From an uncultured Aquimarina sp. (GTDB lineage: Bacteria > Bacteroidota > Bacteroidia > Flavobacteriales > Flavobacteriaceae), in assembly GCA_947496705.1 (NCBI GenBank), contig CANMDW010000009.1:62001-126000 (forward strand): a DNA stretch of 64,000 nucleotides, read 5' to 3'. Both the position numbers and the translations under genes were made by a program. This document shows, piece by piece, positions 9,841-18,768 of the stretch. Within the stretch, counting starts at the first letter, position 1; each line of letters begins with the position of its first letter. The notes beneath the pieces were generated by a model that was not told the DNA's origin, did not search any database, and was given only the letters and a program-made list of their open reading frames with translations.

Positions 9841-11355
9841 ATGACAAAATATATTATAACCTTAATAGGAATCCTTGCTTTTAGTGTGTTTTCTTGTCAG
9901 AAACAATCAACTTCAAATTATAATATTTTAGATTTTGGAGCAAAAGCAGGAGGTGAAGGCTTAAATACTGTTGCTATTCAAGATGCTATTAATACTGCTC
10001 ATAAAAATGGAGGCGGTAAAGTTATTATTCCTTCGGGAACATATCTATCTGGAACACTATTTTTGAAAAGCAACGTAAACCTTCATGTAGCATTAGGAGC
10101 TACATTATTAGGCTCCCCAAATATTGAAGATTATACAAAAATGACCTGGGGGCATAATAAAGACCGTCAACCATGGCATTTAATTTATGCAGATTCCATA
10201 TCAAATATGGCAATCACTGGTTTGGGGATTATTGATGGCAATGGAAAAAACTTTTGGGAAGATTATGAAAAAGACAAGCATGGAAACATGATAATTCCCA
10301 GATGGATCAAAGCTAAAGAACAAAAGGTAAGTCCGTTAATAGATATTAATAATTCTGAAAAAATAACTATTAAAGATGTTACGGTAAAAACAGGAGGAGG
10401 TTGGAATATTCATCTCTTCAATTCCCAAATAGCAACTATTAGAGGAGTGAAAGTGATTAACAATATTTACAGCCCAAATTCAGATGGAATTGATTTAACA
10501 GGTTGTAGTGACGTTACTATTTCAGATTGTTTTATAAAAACCTGTGACGATGCTATAGTTATAAAAACAGTAGAGGACAGTAACGAATCTGAGCGAATAT
10601 CGGTTTCAAATTGCATTATCGAAACCTTATGCGTTGGTATAAAATTAGGAGCAGGAGAATCGTATAAAGACATGCGAGATATTAATTTTTCTAACTGTGT
10701 TTTTAATGGAACCTCACGTTTTTTTGGGTTGTATTCTAAAAACGGAGCAGTTATAGAAAACGTGGTAGTTAATAATTTAACAGGGAATACAAATGCAAAA
10801 CTAGTTTATAATAGACCCATACAGCTCATGGTGGAAAAGAATAAAAATGGTAAAGTAGGTGGTATTCGAAATGTGATTATAAGTAATGTAGCAGCGCATA
10901 CAGACGGACGTATTTTAATGACTTCTGATCCGGATGGATTTATTAGTGATATTTTCTTTAGAGATATAATATTAACCTATCCAAGAATTGAAGACCCACT
11001 ACCTATGATAGACGGAGCAAGAAGCAACCAGTTTCCAAAAGTTTCAGATTTCAAAAACGCTGGTGCAGCAAGAGCTGCTTTTGTAGCCGAAAATGTAAAT
11101 AATTTGGTAATCGATAATTTAAAAATTAATTGGCCATCAAATGATGTTCCTAAAAACTGGCAGCATCCGGAACGCATTGAAAATGGCACATCACGTATCC
11201 ATAAACCAGATTATTCAAACCCACGTGAAACTGAGTTTTCTGTATTATGGGCTAAAAATGTAAATGGAGGTTTTATAGATGCTACACGTTGTAATGCATC
11301 TTCTGATAAAGTTGAGAAAATAAACCTTATAAATTCAGTAATTACTATAAAATGA
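9841..11355 (+). CDS. GH28 family polygalacturonase-like lipoprotein (copy 2)
   Basis: This second GH28 beta-helix glycosidase has 504 residues. The signal peptide ends in a lipobox (VFSC, Cys about residue 19). Landmarks are HKNGGGKVIIPSGTYLSGTL, the NSD motif at 213-215 in SPNSDGIDL, and the DD pair at 236-237 in TCDDAIVIKT. As in copy 1, the canonical GHG histidine motif is absent; the corresponding segment reads CVGIKLGAGE. Several TISDCFIKT- and INFSNCVF-like turns support the helix. It follows the second GH92 gene, giving the order GH92-GH28-GH92-GH28. It may act on galacturonic acid or another alpha-linked uronic or deoxy sugar in the same glycan. Confidence 0.9.
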   Translation: MTKYIITLIGILAFSVFSCQKQSTSNYNILDFGAKAGGEGLNTVAIQDAINTAHKNGGGKVIIPSGTYLSGTLFLKSNVNLHVALGATLLGSPNIEDYTKMTWGHNKDRQPWHLIYADSISNMAITGLGIIDGNGKNFWEDYEKDKHGNMIIPRWIKAKEQKVSPLIDINNSEKITIKDVTVKTGGGWNIHLFNSQIATIRGVKVINNIYSPNSDGIDLTGCSDVTISDCFIKTCDDAIVIKTVEDSNESERISVSNCIIETLCVGIKLGAGESYKDMRDINFSNCVFNGTSRFFGLYSKNGAVIENVVVNNLTGNTNAKLVYNRPIQLMVEKNKNGKVGGIRNVIISNVAAHTDGRILMTSDPDGFISDIFFRDIILTYPRIEDPLPMIDGARSNQFPKVSDFKNAGAARAAFVAENVNNLVIDNLKINWPSNDVPKNWQHPERIENGTSRIHKPDYSNPRETEFSVLWAKNVNGGFIDATRCNASSDKVEKINLINSVITIK

Positions 11356-11480
11356 AGAACCCGGTTATAGTTCAAAAATTTATTGTATCAGGATAAATGA
11401 AATCTTTTTAACTGACCCTAGGTTCCTAACTGTTATTTTTTAGGAAGAAAGGTTTTTGGACATGCTCTAAGCAAAATATA

Positions 11481-14400
11481 ATGATTAGATCTTATAAAAA
11501 AATAATACTCGGTGTAGTTTTCATGAATATGATATCTATTCATGCTCAAAAAAAGGAATATGCATATGTTTTTAACCCTATTAAAGGGATGGTTAATGAT
11601 GTTGAGAAGCCTTTTAGGAAGGAACTATGTTTAAGCGGAAAATGGCAATTTATGCCAGTTTATGATACTTTGGTAAATACTTTGGATAAGCCAAAAGAAT
11701 TCTTGTGGGAAACAACTCCTATTAAGATCCCTTCACCCTGGAATGTAAATAATTTTGCAACAGATGATGGTGGTGACTTTGTAACATTTCCTAGCTACCC
11801 TGAACGCTGGAATGACTCAAAAAAAGGATGGTTAAAAAAAACGTTCAACCTTCCGAGGGGTTGGAAAAAAGATAAAATAAAATTGTATTTTGAAGCCATT
11901 GCTGGGCACGCTCAAGTTTATGTTAATGGCATCTTAGTTGGTGAAAACCTGGATATATATTTCCCTTTTAATATAGATGTGTCAGATTTTTTAAATGAAG
12001 GGAAAAATGAAATTATAGTTGGTGTAACCAAAGCTAGTTTAACAGACCAAGAAGGCAAATATGGTAGAAGAAATTATGTAGCAGGTTCTTTCTGGGGGCA
12101 GCATATAGTTGGTATATGGCAGGACGTTTATTTATTAAATGTTCCAAATATATCTATAGATACTATTTTTATTGAACCAGATGTGGCAAATAACGAATTA
12201 AAGCTTAACGTTAAAATTACTAATAATACAGATAAGCCCTTAAATTTAGATATAGAAGTGGCAGTAAGGGAATGGATAAAGAGTAATGCTACTAGTCTAA
12301 ATGATCTTCCAGTAGAGTCGGGAGCATTAGGAAGTGTAATTTTTAATATTTCTACCGAGAAAAGCGTTCAGGTATTGCCTAATACTTCAAAAACAATTCA
12401 TCTAACAAAGAAAATTAATGGTGCCCTAAAATATTGGACCCCGGAATCTCCTAATTTATATGGGGCTGTAGTATCATTAAAGAAAAACAATAAAAAAGTT
12501 ATTGATAAAAAATATGAAAGATTTGGTTGGCGGCAGTTTTCAATTGAGGGTACACAACTGAAGTTAAATGGCAATCCTATAGTTTTAAAAGGTGATTCCT
12601 GGCATTTTATGGGTATTCCTCAAATGACACGCCGTTATGCTTATGGTTGGTATAAAATGCTAAAAGATGCAAATTCAAATGCAGTACGCTTGCATGCTAT
12701 GCCATTTCCAGAATTTTATTTGGATGTTGCAGATGAAATGGGGATTTGTGTTTTAGATGAAACCGCTATTTGGTCGAGTGATGGCGGCCCAAAAATGGAT
12801 TCTGAAGGGTATTGGTCAAGCTGTAAACAACATGTAAAAAACCTGGTACTTAGAGATAGAAACCATCCATCGGTTTTTGGGTGGAGTGTTTGTAATGAAA
12901 CACTCCCTGTAGCTATTCATGTGTTTAATGCTCCAGAAAACATTGTGCAAAGACAAGTAGATGAGATTAATAATTGGGTAGAAATAGTTAAGACGCTGGA
13001 TCCAACCAGACCTTGGATTTCAGGCGATGGAGAAACCATGCGAAAAACAAATTTACCGACTGTAATTGGACATTACGGAGGAGAGGAAGATATGAAAAAA
13101 TGGGCTTCTCAAGGTATCCCCTGGGGTGTTGGAGAAACAGGAATGGGATATTATGGTACGCCTACACATGTGTCTGCAATAAATGGAGGAAGGTCTTTCG
13201 AATCTATGCAAGGTAGAATGGAAGGATTGGCTATTGAGGGCTATGGTTTAATTACCAAACAACTGGAAAATAAGGCATCATATACGAGCTTATTCAACTT
13301 AATTTGGTATGGTTTAAAACCATTAGCGTTAGGATTAAAAAATACCTCTCGACCGTCAACACCAGAAGATGGTATTTTCTTTACTAATTATCAGGAAGGA
13401 GTTCCGGGAGTACAGCCAGAACGTTTAGGGCCTTATACTACAACAATAAACCCTGGTTATGATATGGCATTGCCTTTATACAAACCATGGCCTCTATTTT
13501 ATGCTGTTAAAGCAGCCAATGCCGGAGAGTCATTCGAATTAAGTTCAAAAAAATCAAATAAAAAAAACTCAACTGTTATAAATGAATTGCCCCCACCAAA
13601 AAGCGCATTATTTTTTTCAAAGCAAAAAGAAAAGAATGAAATTTTAAAAAGATTAAAAGCCATCGGGGTCAATGTGAATACAGAATCACAAGATCCATCT
13701 AAAACGATTTTAATTATTGATGGCAAAAATCCCGTTACCGATACAAAAACAGTTTTAAAAATTAAAACCTTAGTTGAAAAAGGAGCACTAACCTATGTTT
13801 GGGGTGTTTCAGAAAAAACGGTATCTGATTTAAACAACCTTTTGCCCTTTACTATTGAATTGTCGAAAAGAGAAGCAACTTCATTCCTTGTTAAAAATAA
13901 TGATGCCTTAGTATCGGGTATTGGCATTCAGAGTTTATATTTTACCGAAGTCTCTAGTAAAAAAGTGCTTCAAAATGGTTTGAAAGGAGATATACTCAAA
14001 AACGGGAAAGTAATTATTGAAGCTTCAAATACAGATTGGGCAAGATGGAATCACCGTCCCGAATACTTAAAAACAGCCGCAATTATTCGAAGTGAGCGAG
14101 AGACTAAAGAAGAAGGAGCCACAGTTGTAAAGTATCAAAAAGACAACAACTCTATCTATGTTAATGCAATGGATACTGACGTATTAGGTGATGCTTATAA
14201 TGGCTTATTAAAACAAATGTTTTCTAACATAGGTGTAGATTTCTCCTTAAATAAGGAAGCAGCAACATCTGCTGTAAATGAAAAAGGTTACTTAACAAAA
14301 GCTTTAGTATTAGGGAGATTTGAAGCCGAAGGAATGAATTTGAAATCTATGGCTGATAAAGAATTTATAAATGAGTCTACTTTAAAACCAAATTTTAATA

Positions 14401-14822
14401 CTCGCGTGAATGGTAAATTTTGGGAGTTAAAAAATGCTAACGAAACGTTTCGTTTTGATTTTAAGTCACTAGATCTAATAGGTTCAGAAAATAACGCAGT
14501 TAGTTATATAAGTTTTTGGGTATATAGTCCAAGATCTTTGGTTAATTTATTGGCAGAACCCAACATGCCTAAGTTGGGGATGAAACTTGGAGCCGATGAT
14601 GGGTTTAAAATATATCTAAATAATAAGTCTTTATTCGAAGATATTAAACCAGGAGGTTTGGTTGAAGACGAATATTTTTATGATCGAATACCTTTAGAAA
14701 AAGGTTGGAACCATATGCTAATTAAATCACTGCAATTAGGAGGTGATTGGGAGCTTATGATGCGTTTTATATGTAATGATCCTAATTTTTTCAAAAAATT
14801 AAATTTTAAAGTTGATAAATGA
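11481..14822 (+). CDS. GH2 family glycoside hydrolase
   Basis: This large secreted GH2 retaining beta-glycosidase has 1113 residues and a Sec signal peptide ending near IHAQ (about residue 23). Domain order is a jelly-roll sugar-binding domain (about 40-240, with LCLSGKWQF, YVNGILVGENLDIYFPF and GIWQDVYLL), an immunoglobulin-like domain, and a TIM barrel from about 355 (FGWRQFSIEG, LKGDSWHFMG). The acid/base is Glu473 in FGWSVCNE, and the likely nucleophile is Glu552 in GVGETGMGYYG. The last 150 residues look like an extra beta-sandwich, possibly carbohydrate-binding. GH2 includes beta-mannosidases, beta-galactosidases and beta-glucuronidases and I cannot tell which this is. The stop codon overlaps the start of the GH125 gene by 4 bases. 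Confidence 0.9.
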   Translation: MIRSYKKIILGVVFMNMISIHAQKKEYAYVFNPIKGMVNDVEKPFRKELCLSGKWQFMPVYDTLVNTLDKPKEFLWETTPIKIPSPWNVNNFATDDGGDFVTFPSYPERWNDSKKGWLKKTFNLPRGWKKDKIKLYFEAIAGHAQVYVNGILVGENLDIYFPFNIDVSDFLNEGKNEIIVGVTKASLTDQEGKYGRRNYVAGSFWGQHIVGIWQDVYLLNVPNISIDTIFIEPDVANNELKLNVKITNNTDKPLNLDIEVAVREWIKSNATSLNDLPVESGALGSVIFNISTEKSVQVLPNTSKTIHLTKKINGALKYWTPESPNLYGAVVSLKKNNKKVIDKKYERFGWRQFSIEGTQLKLNGNPIVLKGDSWHFMGIPQMTRRYAYGWYKMLKDANSNAVRLHAMPFPEFYLDVADEMGICVLDETAIWSSDGGPKMDSEGYWSSCKQHVKNLVLRDRNHPSVFGWSVCNETLPVAIHVFNAPENIVQRQVDEINNWVEIVKTLDPTRPWISGDGETMRKTNLPTVIGHYGGEEDMKKWASQGIPWGVGETGMGYYGTPTHVSAINGGRSFESMQGRMEGLAIEGYGLITKQLENKASYTSLFNLIWYGLKPLALGLKNTSRPSTPEDGIFFTNYQEGVPGVQPERLGPYTTTINPGYDMALPLYKPWPLFYAVKAANAGESFELSSKKSNKKNSTVINELPPPKSALFFSKQKEKNEILKRLKAIGVNVNTESQDPSKTILIIDGKNPVTDTKTVLKIKTLVEKGALTYVWGVSEKTVSDLNNLLPFTIELSKREATSFLVKNNDALVSGIGIQSLYFTEVSSKKVLQNGLKGDILKNGKVIIEASNTDWARWNHRPEYLKTAAIIRSERETKEEGATVVKYQKDNNSIYVNAMDTDVLGDAYNGLLKQMFSNIGVDFSLNKEAATSAVNEKGYLTKALVLGRFEAEGMNLKSMADKEFINESTLKPNFNTRVNGKFWELKNANETFRFDFKSLDLIGSENNAVSYISFWVYSPRSLVNLLAEPNMPKLGMKLGADDGFKIYLNNKSLFEDIKPGGLVEDEYFYDRIPLEKGWNHMLIKSLQLGGDWELMMRFICNDPNFFKKLNFKVDK

Positions 14823-16258
14823 CCACTAGGAGAAAATTTATAAAAAAAACGGTATTAACCTCAGCAGGAATGGCAGTTTTAGGAAATCAAACCATAAGTT
14901 GGGCATTCGATAACCAGGAGTATATATCAAATAGACCAAAACTTTTAGATAGGACTTTTACCAGTAAAGCGGTCGAGAAAGCTATAAAAAAGGTGAAAAA
15001 AGGTATTTCGAATCCAGAATTAATGTGGATGTTCGAAAATTGCTACCCTAATACTTTAGATACCACAGTAGATTATGAGTTAATCGACGGAAAACCAGGC
15101 GCTTTTATCATTACTGGTGATATTGATGCCATGTGGCTACGTGATTCAACAGCTCAAATTTGGCCCTATTTACCACTAGTTAACAAGGATGAAAAATTAA
15201 AAAATTTATGTAAAGGTTTAATTAACAGACAAACAAAATGCATTTTATTAGACCCCTATGCGAATGCATTTTTTAAAGATGTTAATAAAGAAACCTATTG
15301 GAAAGATGATAAACCCAAGCCCAAACCAGGAGTACACGAACGTAAATGGGAAATCGACTCGTTATGTTATCCTATTCGTTTGGCATATGGTTATTACAAA
15401 GAAACAGGTGATATTTCTATTTTTGATAAAAAATGGAATAAGGCCATACGATTAGCTGTTGAAACCTTAAGAACAGAGCAACGAAAAGAAGGGCAAACAC
15501 CTTATTACTTTAAACGCAATAAAAGTAATCGTACAGTTACTGCTCCGTTTTTTGGAAAAGGGCGCCCTGTAAGACCCGTAGGTTTAATTGCTTCATCTTT
15601 TCGCCCCTCAGATGATGGAGCGATGTATCCGTTTTTAATACCTTCAAATTTATTTGCAGCGGAGTCGCTCTCACAACTAAGTGAAATATATGCAGATGTA
15701 TTAGAAGATAAAGAGTTTTCAAAATCATGCGCTTCTTTTTCTAAAGAAGTTTTGGAAGCAATTAATAAATATGCCATTCATGAACATTTAAACTACGGTA
15801 AAATATATGCCTACGAAGTTGATGGATTTGGAAACAAAGTATTTATTGATGATCCGAATATTCCATCTCTCATTGCAATGAAATATTTGTTGGATGATAA
15901 ATTTTATGATAAAAACATATATAAAAACACGCGTGCGTATCTGTTAAGTGATGATAATCCATATTATTTTAAAGGAAAAGCAGGTGAAGGACAAGGCGGC
16001 CCTCACGCAGGACTGGATACCATATGGCCTATGGGTATTATTTTAAGGGCTATGACTAGTGATGATGATAAAGAAATAGTGTGGTGCATCAAGCAATTGA
16101 TGCACACACATAACGGTTCTGGTTTTATGCATGAAACATTTCATAAAGATGATGCTTCAAAATTTTCGCGTGCTTGGTTTGCATGGGCAAATACCTTATT
16201 TGGAGAGTTAATCGTGAAATTATATAATGAAAAACCAGAAGTATTAAAATCGATATAA
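14819..16258 (+). CDS. GH125 family exo-alpha-1,6-mannosidase
   Basis: GH125 enzymes remove terminal alpha-1,6-linked mannose with inversion. This 479-residue protein starts with a Tat-like signal (TTRRKFIKK, then a hydrophobic stretch to about residue 29). It carries the strong family blocks NTLDTTVDYE, TGDIDAMWLRDSTAQIW (residues 99-115), HERKWEIDSLCYPIRLAY, SFRPSDDGAMYPFLIPSN, and the C-terminal HETFHKDDASKFSRAWFAWAN, which holds the likely catalytic Glu. Its ATG overlaps the GH2 stop as ATGA, implying translational coupling. A decayed second copy of its last 20 codons is found at 17619-17681. Together with GH92 and the GH99-like neighbour it makes an alpha-mannan-like target likely. Confidence 0.95.
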   Translation: MTTRRKFIKKTVLTSAGMAVLGNQTISWAFDNQEYISNRPKLLDRTFTSKAVEKAIKKVKKGISNPELMWMFENCYPNTLDTTVDYELIDGKPGAFIITGDIDAMWLRDSTAQIWPYLPLVNKDEKLKNLCKGLINRQTKCILLDPYANAFFKDVNKETYWKDDKPKPKPGVHERKWEIDSLCYPIRLAYGYYKETGDISIFDKKWNKAIRLAVETLRTEQRKEGQTPYYFKRNKSNRTVTAPFFGKGRPVRPVGLIASSFRPSDDGAMYPFLIPSNLFAAESLSQLSEIYADVLEDKEFSKSCASFSKEVLEAINKYAIHEHLNYGKIYAYEVDGFGNKVFIDDPNIPSLIAMKYLLDDKFYDKNIYKNTRAYLLSDDNPYYFKGKAGEGQGGPHAGLDTIWPMGIILRAMTSDDDKEIVWCIKQLMHTHNGSGFMHETFHKDDASKFSRAWFAWANTLFGELIVKLYNEKPEVLKSI

Positions 16259-16260
16259 TT

Positions 16261-17508
16261 ATGAAACAAATAGTGCTTTTACTTTTGATTATTACTTTTA
16301 ATATGGGTTGTAGTAATAATAAGCACAGTAAATCAAGCAAATATCCGTCATATAAAGGTTTGGTTATGGCTGGATACCAAGGTTGGTTTAGCACGCCCAC
16401 AGATGGGGGTAACCGAGGTTGGTATCATTATTCTGAAGGCAGAAAGTTTGAACCTGGACAATGTAGTATAGATTTCTGGCCGGATATGGAGGAATATGAA
16501 ATAAAATATGAAACTGCGTTTAAGATGCCCGATGGATCTGCTGCAACAGTTTTTAGCTCTTATGATAAAGCCACGGTTGATTTACATTTTAAATGGATGC
16601 AAGAATATGGAATAGATGGAGCTTTTATACAACGTTTTATAGCATCATTGGGAGATAATAAAAATTTGAATCATAATAATACTGTTCTTAAGAACGCTAT
16701 AAACGTTTCACAGAAATACAATAGAGCTATTGCTGTTATGTATGATTTATCTGGGACAACTAAGAACAACTATAAAAATATAATTAGCGATTGGAAAAAT
16801 CTGGTTGATCAGATGAAATTAACGAATAGAGGTGATGAACAGACATATTTATATCATAACGGAAAACCTTTGATAGCTATTTGGGGAGTGGGTTTTAATG
16901 ATAACCGAAAATATGGATTGACAGAAGTAGAAGAAATTATTGATTTTTTTAAAAATGATCCTGTTTATGGAGGATGCTCTATATTATTAGGTGTTCCAAC
17001 TTTTTGGCGAGAGTTAAATTCTGATGCGATAAACGATACTCGTTTACACGATATAATCAAAAAAGCAGATATTGTTCAACCTTGGCTGGTGGCTAGATTT
17101 GATGATAAAAGTTATGGTAAAATTCAGAAATCAATTGTAGAAGACATTGCATGGTGCAATAAAAATGATTTAGATTATGTACCAGTCGTTTTTCCAGGTT
17201 TTAGCTGGCATAATATGTTTTCAAACGATAGATCAAATAGGATACCCAGAAATAAAGGAACGTTTTTTTGGCAACAATTATATGGAGCTATTAATGTAGG
17301 TTCCGAAATGATTTATATTGCAATGTTTGATGAGATTGATGAAGGAACAGCAATTTTTAAATGTTCAAAAAAAGTTCCGGTAGGAGAAAGTACTTTCGTT
17401 GCAATAGAAGAGGATGTGGAAACTGATCATTATTTGTGGCTCTCCGGGCAAGCTTCAAAAATGTTGAAAAAAGAAATCATAATTCAGGAAAAGATGCCTA
17501 CACGTTAA
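16261..17508 (+). CDS. GH99/GH71-like glycosidase lipoprotein
   Basis: This 415-residue lipoprotein has lipobox NMGC (Cys about residue 17). The segments LVMAGYQGWFSTPTDGG, GWYHYS, FKWMQEYGIDGAFIQRF, AVMYDLSG and VFPGFSWHNM match the GH71/GH99-like TIM-barrel group found widely in Bacteroidota. GH99 members are endo-acting alpha-mannosidases or mannanases, which would suit the GH92 and GH125 neighbours. This branch is often labelled simply GH71/99-like or xylosidase/arabinosidase, so an endo-alpha-mannanase role is inference. Translation starts 2 bases after the GH125 stop. The C-terminal segment YIAMFDEIDEGTAIFKC is characteristic of this branch. Confidence 0.8.
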   Translation: MKQIVLLLLIITFNMGCSNNKHSKSSKYPSYKGLVMAGYQGWFSTPTDGGNRGWYHYSEGRKFEPGQCSIDFWPDMEEYEIKYETAFKMPDGSAATVFSSYDKATVDLHFKWMQEYGIDGAFIQRFIASLGDNKNLNHNNTVLKNAINVSQKYNRAIAVMYDLSGTTKNNYKNIISDWKNLVDQMKLTNRGDEQTYLYHNGKPLIAIWGVGFNDNRKYGLTEVEEIIDFFKNDPVYGGCSILLGVPTFWRELNSDAINDTRLHDIIKKADIVQPWLVARFDDKSYGKIQKSIVEDIAWCNKNDLDYVPVVFPGFSWHNMFSNDRSNRIPRNKGTFFWQQLYGAINVGSEMIYIAMFDEIDEGTAIFKCSKKVPVGESTFVAIEEDVETDHYLWLSGQASKMLKKEIIIQEKMPTR

Positions 17509-17618
17509 TTAATAGTATTTATTGACACTTTTTATAGTCGTTTTATCTTTAAATCTTATTGTGATCTTTAATTCTAAAAAAAACGAAACCAACAAAATTA
17601 ATTAGTATCAGGTACATC

Positions 17619-17681
17619 TTATTTGAAGAGTTAATTGTGAAAATATATAATAATAAACCTAAACCATTTAAATCTGTTTAA
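17619..17681 (+). pseudogene. Relic of the 3' end of a second GH125 gene
   Basis: Read in frame, these 21 codons give LFEELIVKIYNNKPKPFKSV and a stop. The active GH125 gene ends LFGELIVKLYNEKPEVLKSI and a stop (16196-16258). The DNA similarity covers the last codons and stop and fades upstream, where no further GH125 sequence is seen. The simplest reading is a tandem copy of the GH125 gene (or recombination at its 3' end) that lost all but its tail. The next gene begins 1 base later, as the GH99-like gene begins 2 bases after the intact GH125 stop. Confidence 0.75.
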
Positions 17682-17682
17682 T

Positions 17683-18768
17683 TTGTTTAAAAGAAAAAAC
17701 TATATCATTTTATTTCTTATTGGTATACTAATTACTGTGTTCTTTTATAAGAAGAAAGAAGAAATTAAATTAAATGATATTCAGGTGATTGGAAGTCATA
17801 ATTCCTATAAAATGCCCATTGAAAAACCACTTTGGGAATATCTGTATTCGTTAGATTCTACTAGAGCATTGTCATTACAATATGGTCAGATTTCAATTAA
17901 AAAACAGTTAGATTTAGGTTTAAGAAATTTAGAGTTAGATGTGTTTTATGACCCAAAAGGCGGTCATTTTTCAAACCCAAAAGGATTGGGTATTATTAAA
18001 AGTTTAGCGCAAGAACCTTTACCATTCGATATAGATAAAAAATTAGAAAAACCCGGATTAAAGCTATTCCATATTCAAGATATTGATTTTAGAAGTCATC
18101 ATTTATTATTCATAGAGTGTTTAAAAGTTATGAAAACATGGTCTGACACCAATCCTGATCATACACCAATTATTGTGTTAATAAACACTAAAGATAAAAT
18201 CATCAAGAATTTAAAAGACCCCTTACCTTTTACTAAAGAAGCTTATGATGATTTGGACAAAGAAATTCGTTCAGTTCTTTCAGATAAAAAAATAATTACC
18301 CCAGATTTTGTTCGGGGGAATTTCAGTTCCTTGGAGGAAGCTATTTTGACCAAGGGATGGCCAAAGTTAGCTAATGTTAAAGGTAGGTTTTTGTTTGTTT
18401 TAGATGAAAAAGAAGTAAAAATAAATCGTTATTTAGAAGAACATCATAGTCTAAAAAATAGAGTGCTCTTCGTGAATAGCAAAGAAGGAAACCCCGAAGC
18501 TGCCTTTAGAATTATTAACGACCCAATTAAAGATTTAGAATATATTAAAAAACTTGTAGCCAAAGGGTATATGGTTCGTACACGAGCTGATGCAGGAACC
18601 AAAGAATCTCGCAATAATGATTACACCAAATTTAAAAAAGCTGAAGCGTCAGGAGCACAAGTAATTTCAACCGATTACTACATCCCAACAACTTTATATA
18701 CATCAGATTTTAAAGTGATTTTTGATGATAACACGTATGAGAGAATTAAAAAAATACACCACAAATAG
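17683..18768 (+). CDS. PI-PLC-like (calcium-dependent type) phosphodiesterase
   Basis: This protein resembles the calcium-dependent phosphatidylinositol-specific phospholipase C group (PI-PLC TIM barrel). The N-terminus has a hydrophobic segment (about residues 7-23) for export or anchoring. The catalytic signature VIGSHNSYK places one His at residue 39; LRNLELDVFYDP follows, and a second candidate His is residue 130 in LFHIQDIDFRS. The late segment VRTRADAGTKE is also typical of the family. The start appears to be TTG, one base after the GH125 relic; no ATG lies before the catalytic His. A PLC inside a mannan-type PUL is unusual. It could cut a phosphodiester in the glycan, such as a GPI anchor or phosphomannan. 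The role is inferred; the fold is well supported. Confidence 0.8.
   Translation: MFKRKNYIILFLIGILITVFFYKKKEEIKLNDIQVIGSHNSYKMPIEKPLWEYLYSLDSTRALSLQYGQISIKKQLDLGLRNLELDVFYDPKGGHFSNPKGLGIIKSLAQEPLPFDIDKKLEKPGLKLFHIQDIDFRSHHLLFIECLKVMKTWSDTNPDHTPIIVLINTKDKIIKNLKDPLPFTKEAYDDLDKEIRSVLSDKKIITPDFVRGNFSSLEEAILTKGWPKLANVKGRFLFVLDEKEVKINRYLEEHHSLKNRVLFVNSKEGNPEAAFRIINDPIKDLEYIKKLVAKGYMVRTRADAGTKESRNNDYTKFKKAEASGAQVISTDYYIPTTLYTSDFKVIFDDNTYERIKKIHHK

Noticed and set aside
11222..11232. CACGTGAAAC, resembling half of a parS site
   Set aside because: It is inside the second GH28 coding sequence, far from parAB, and the left half does not match.
11423..11446. Hairpin TTCCTAA/TTAGGAA before the GH2 gene as a terminator
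   Set aside because: Only 7 AT-rich base pairs with a 10-base loop and no T tract after it; too weak to call.
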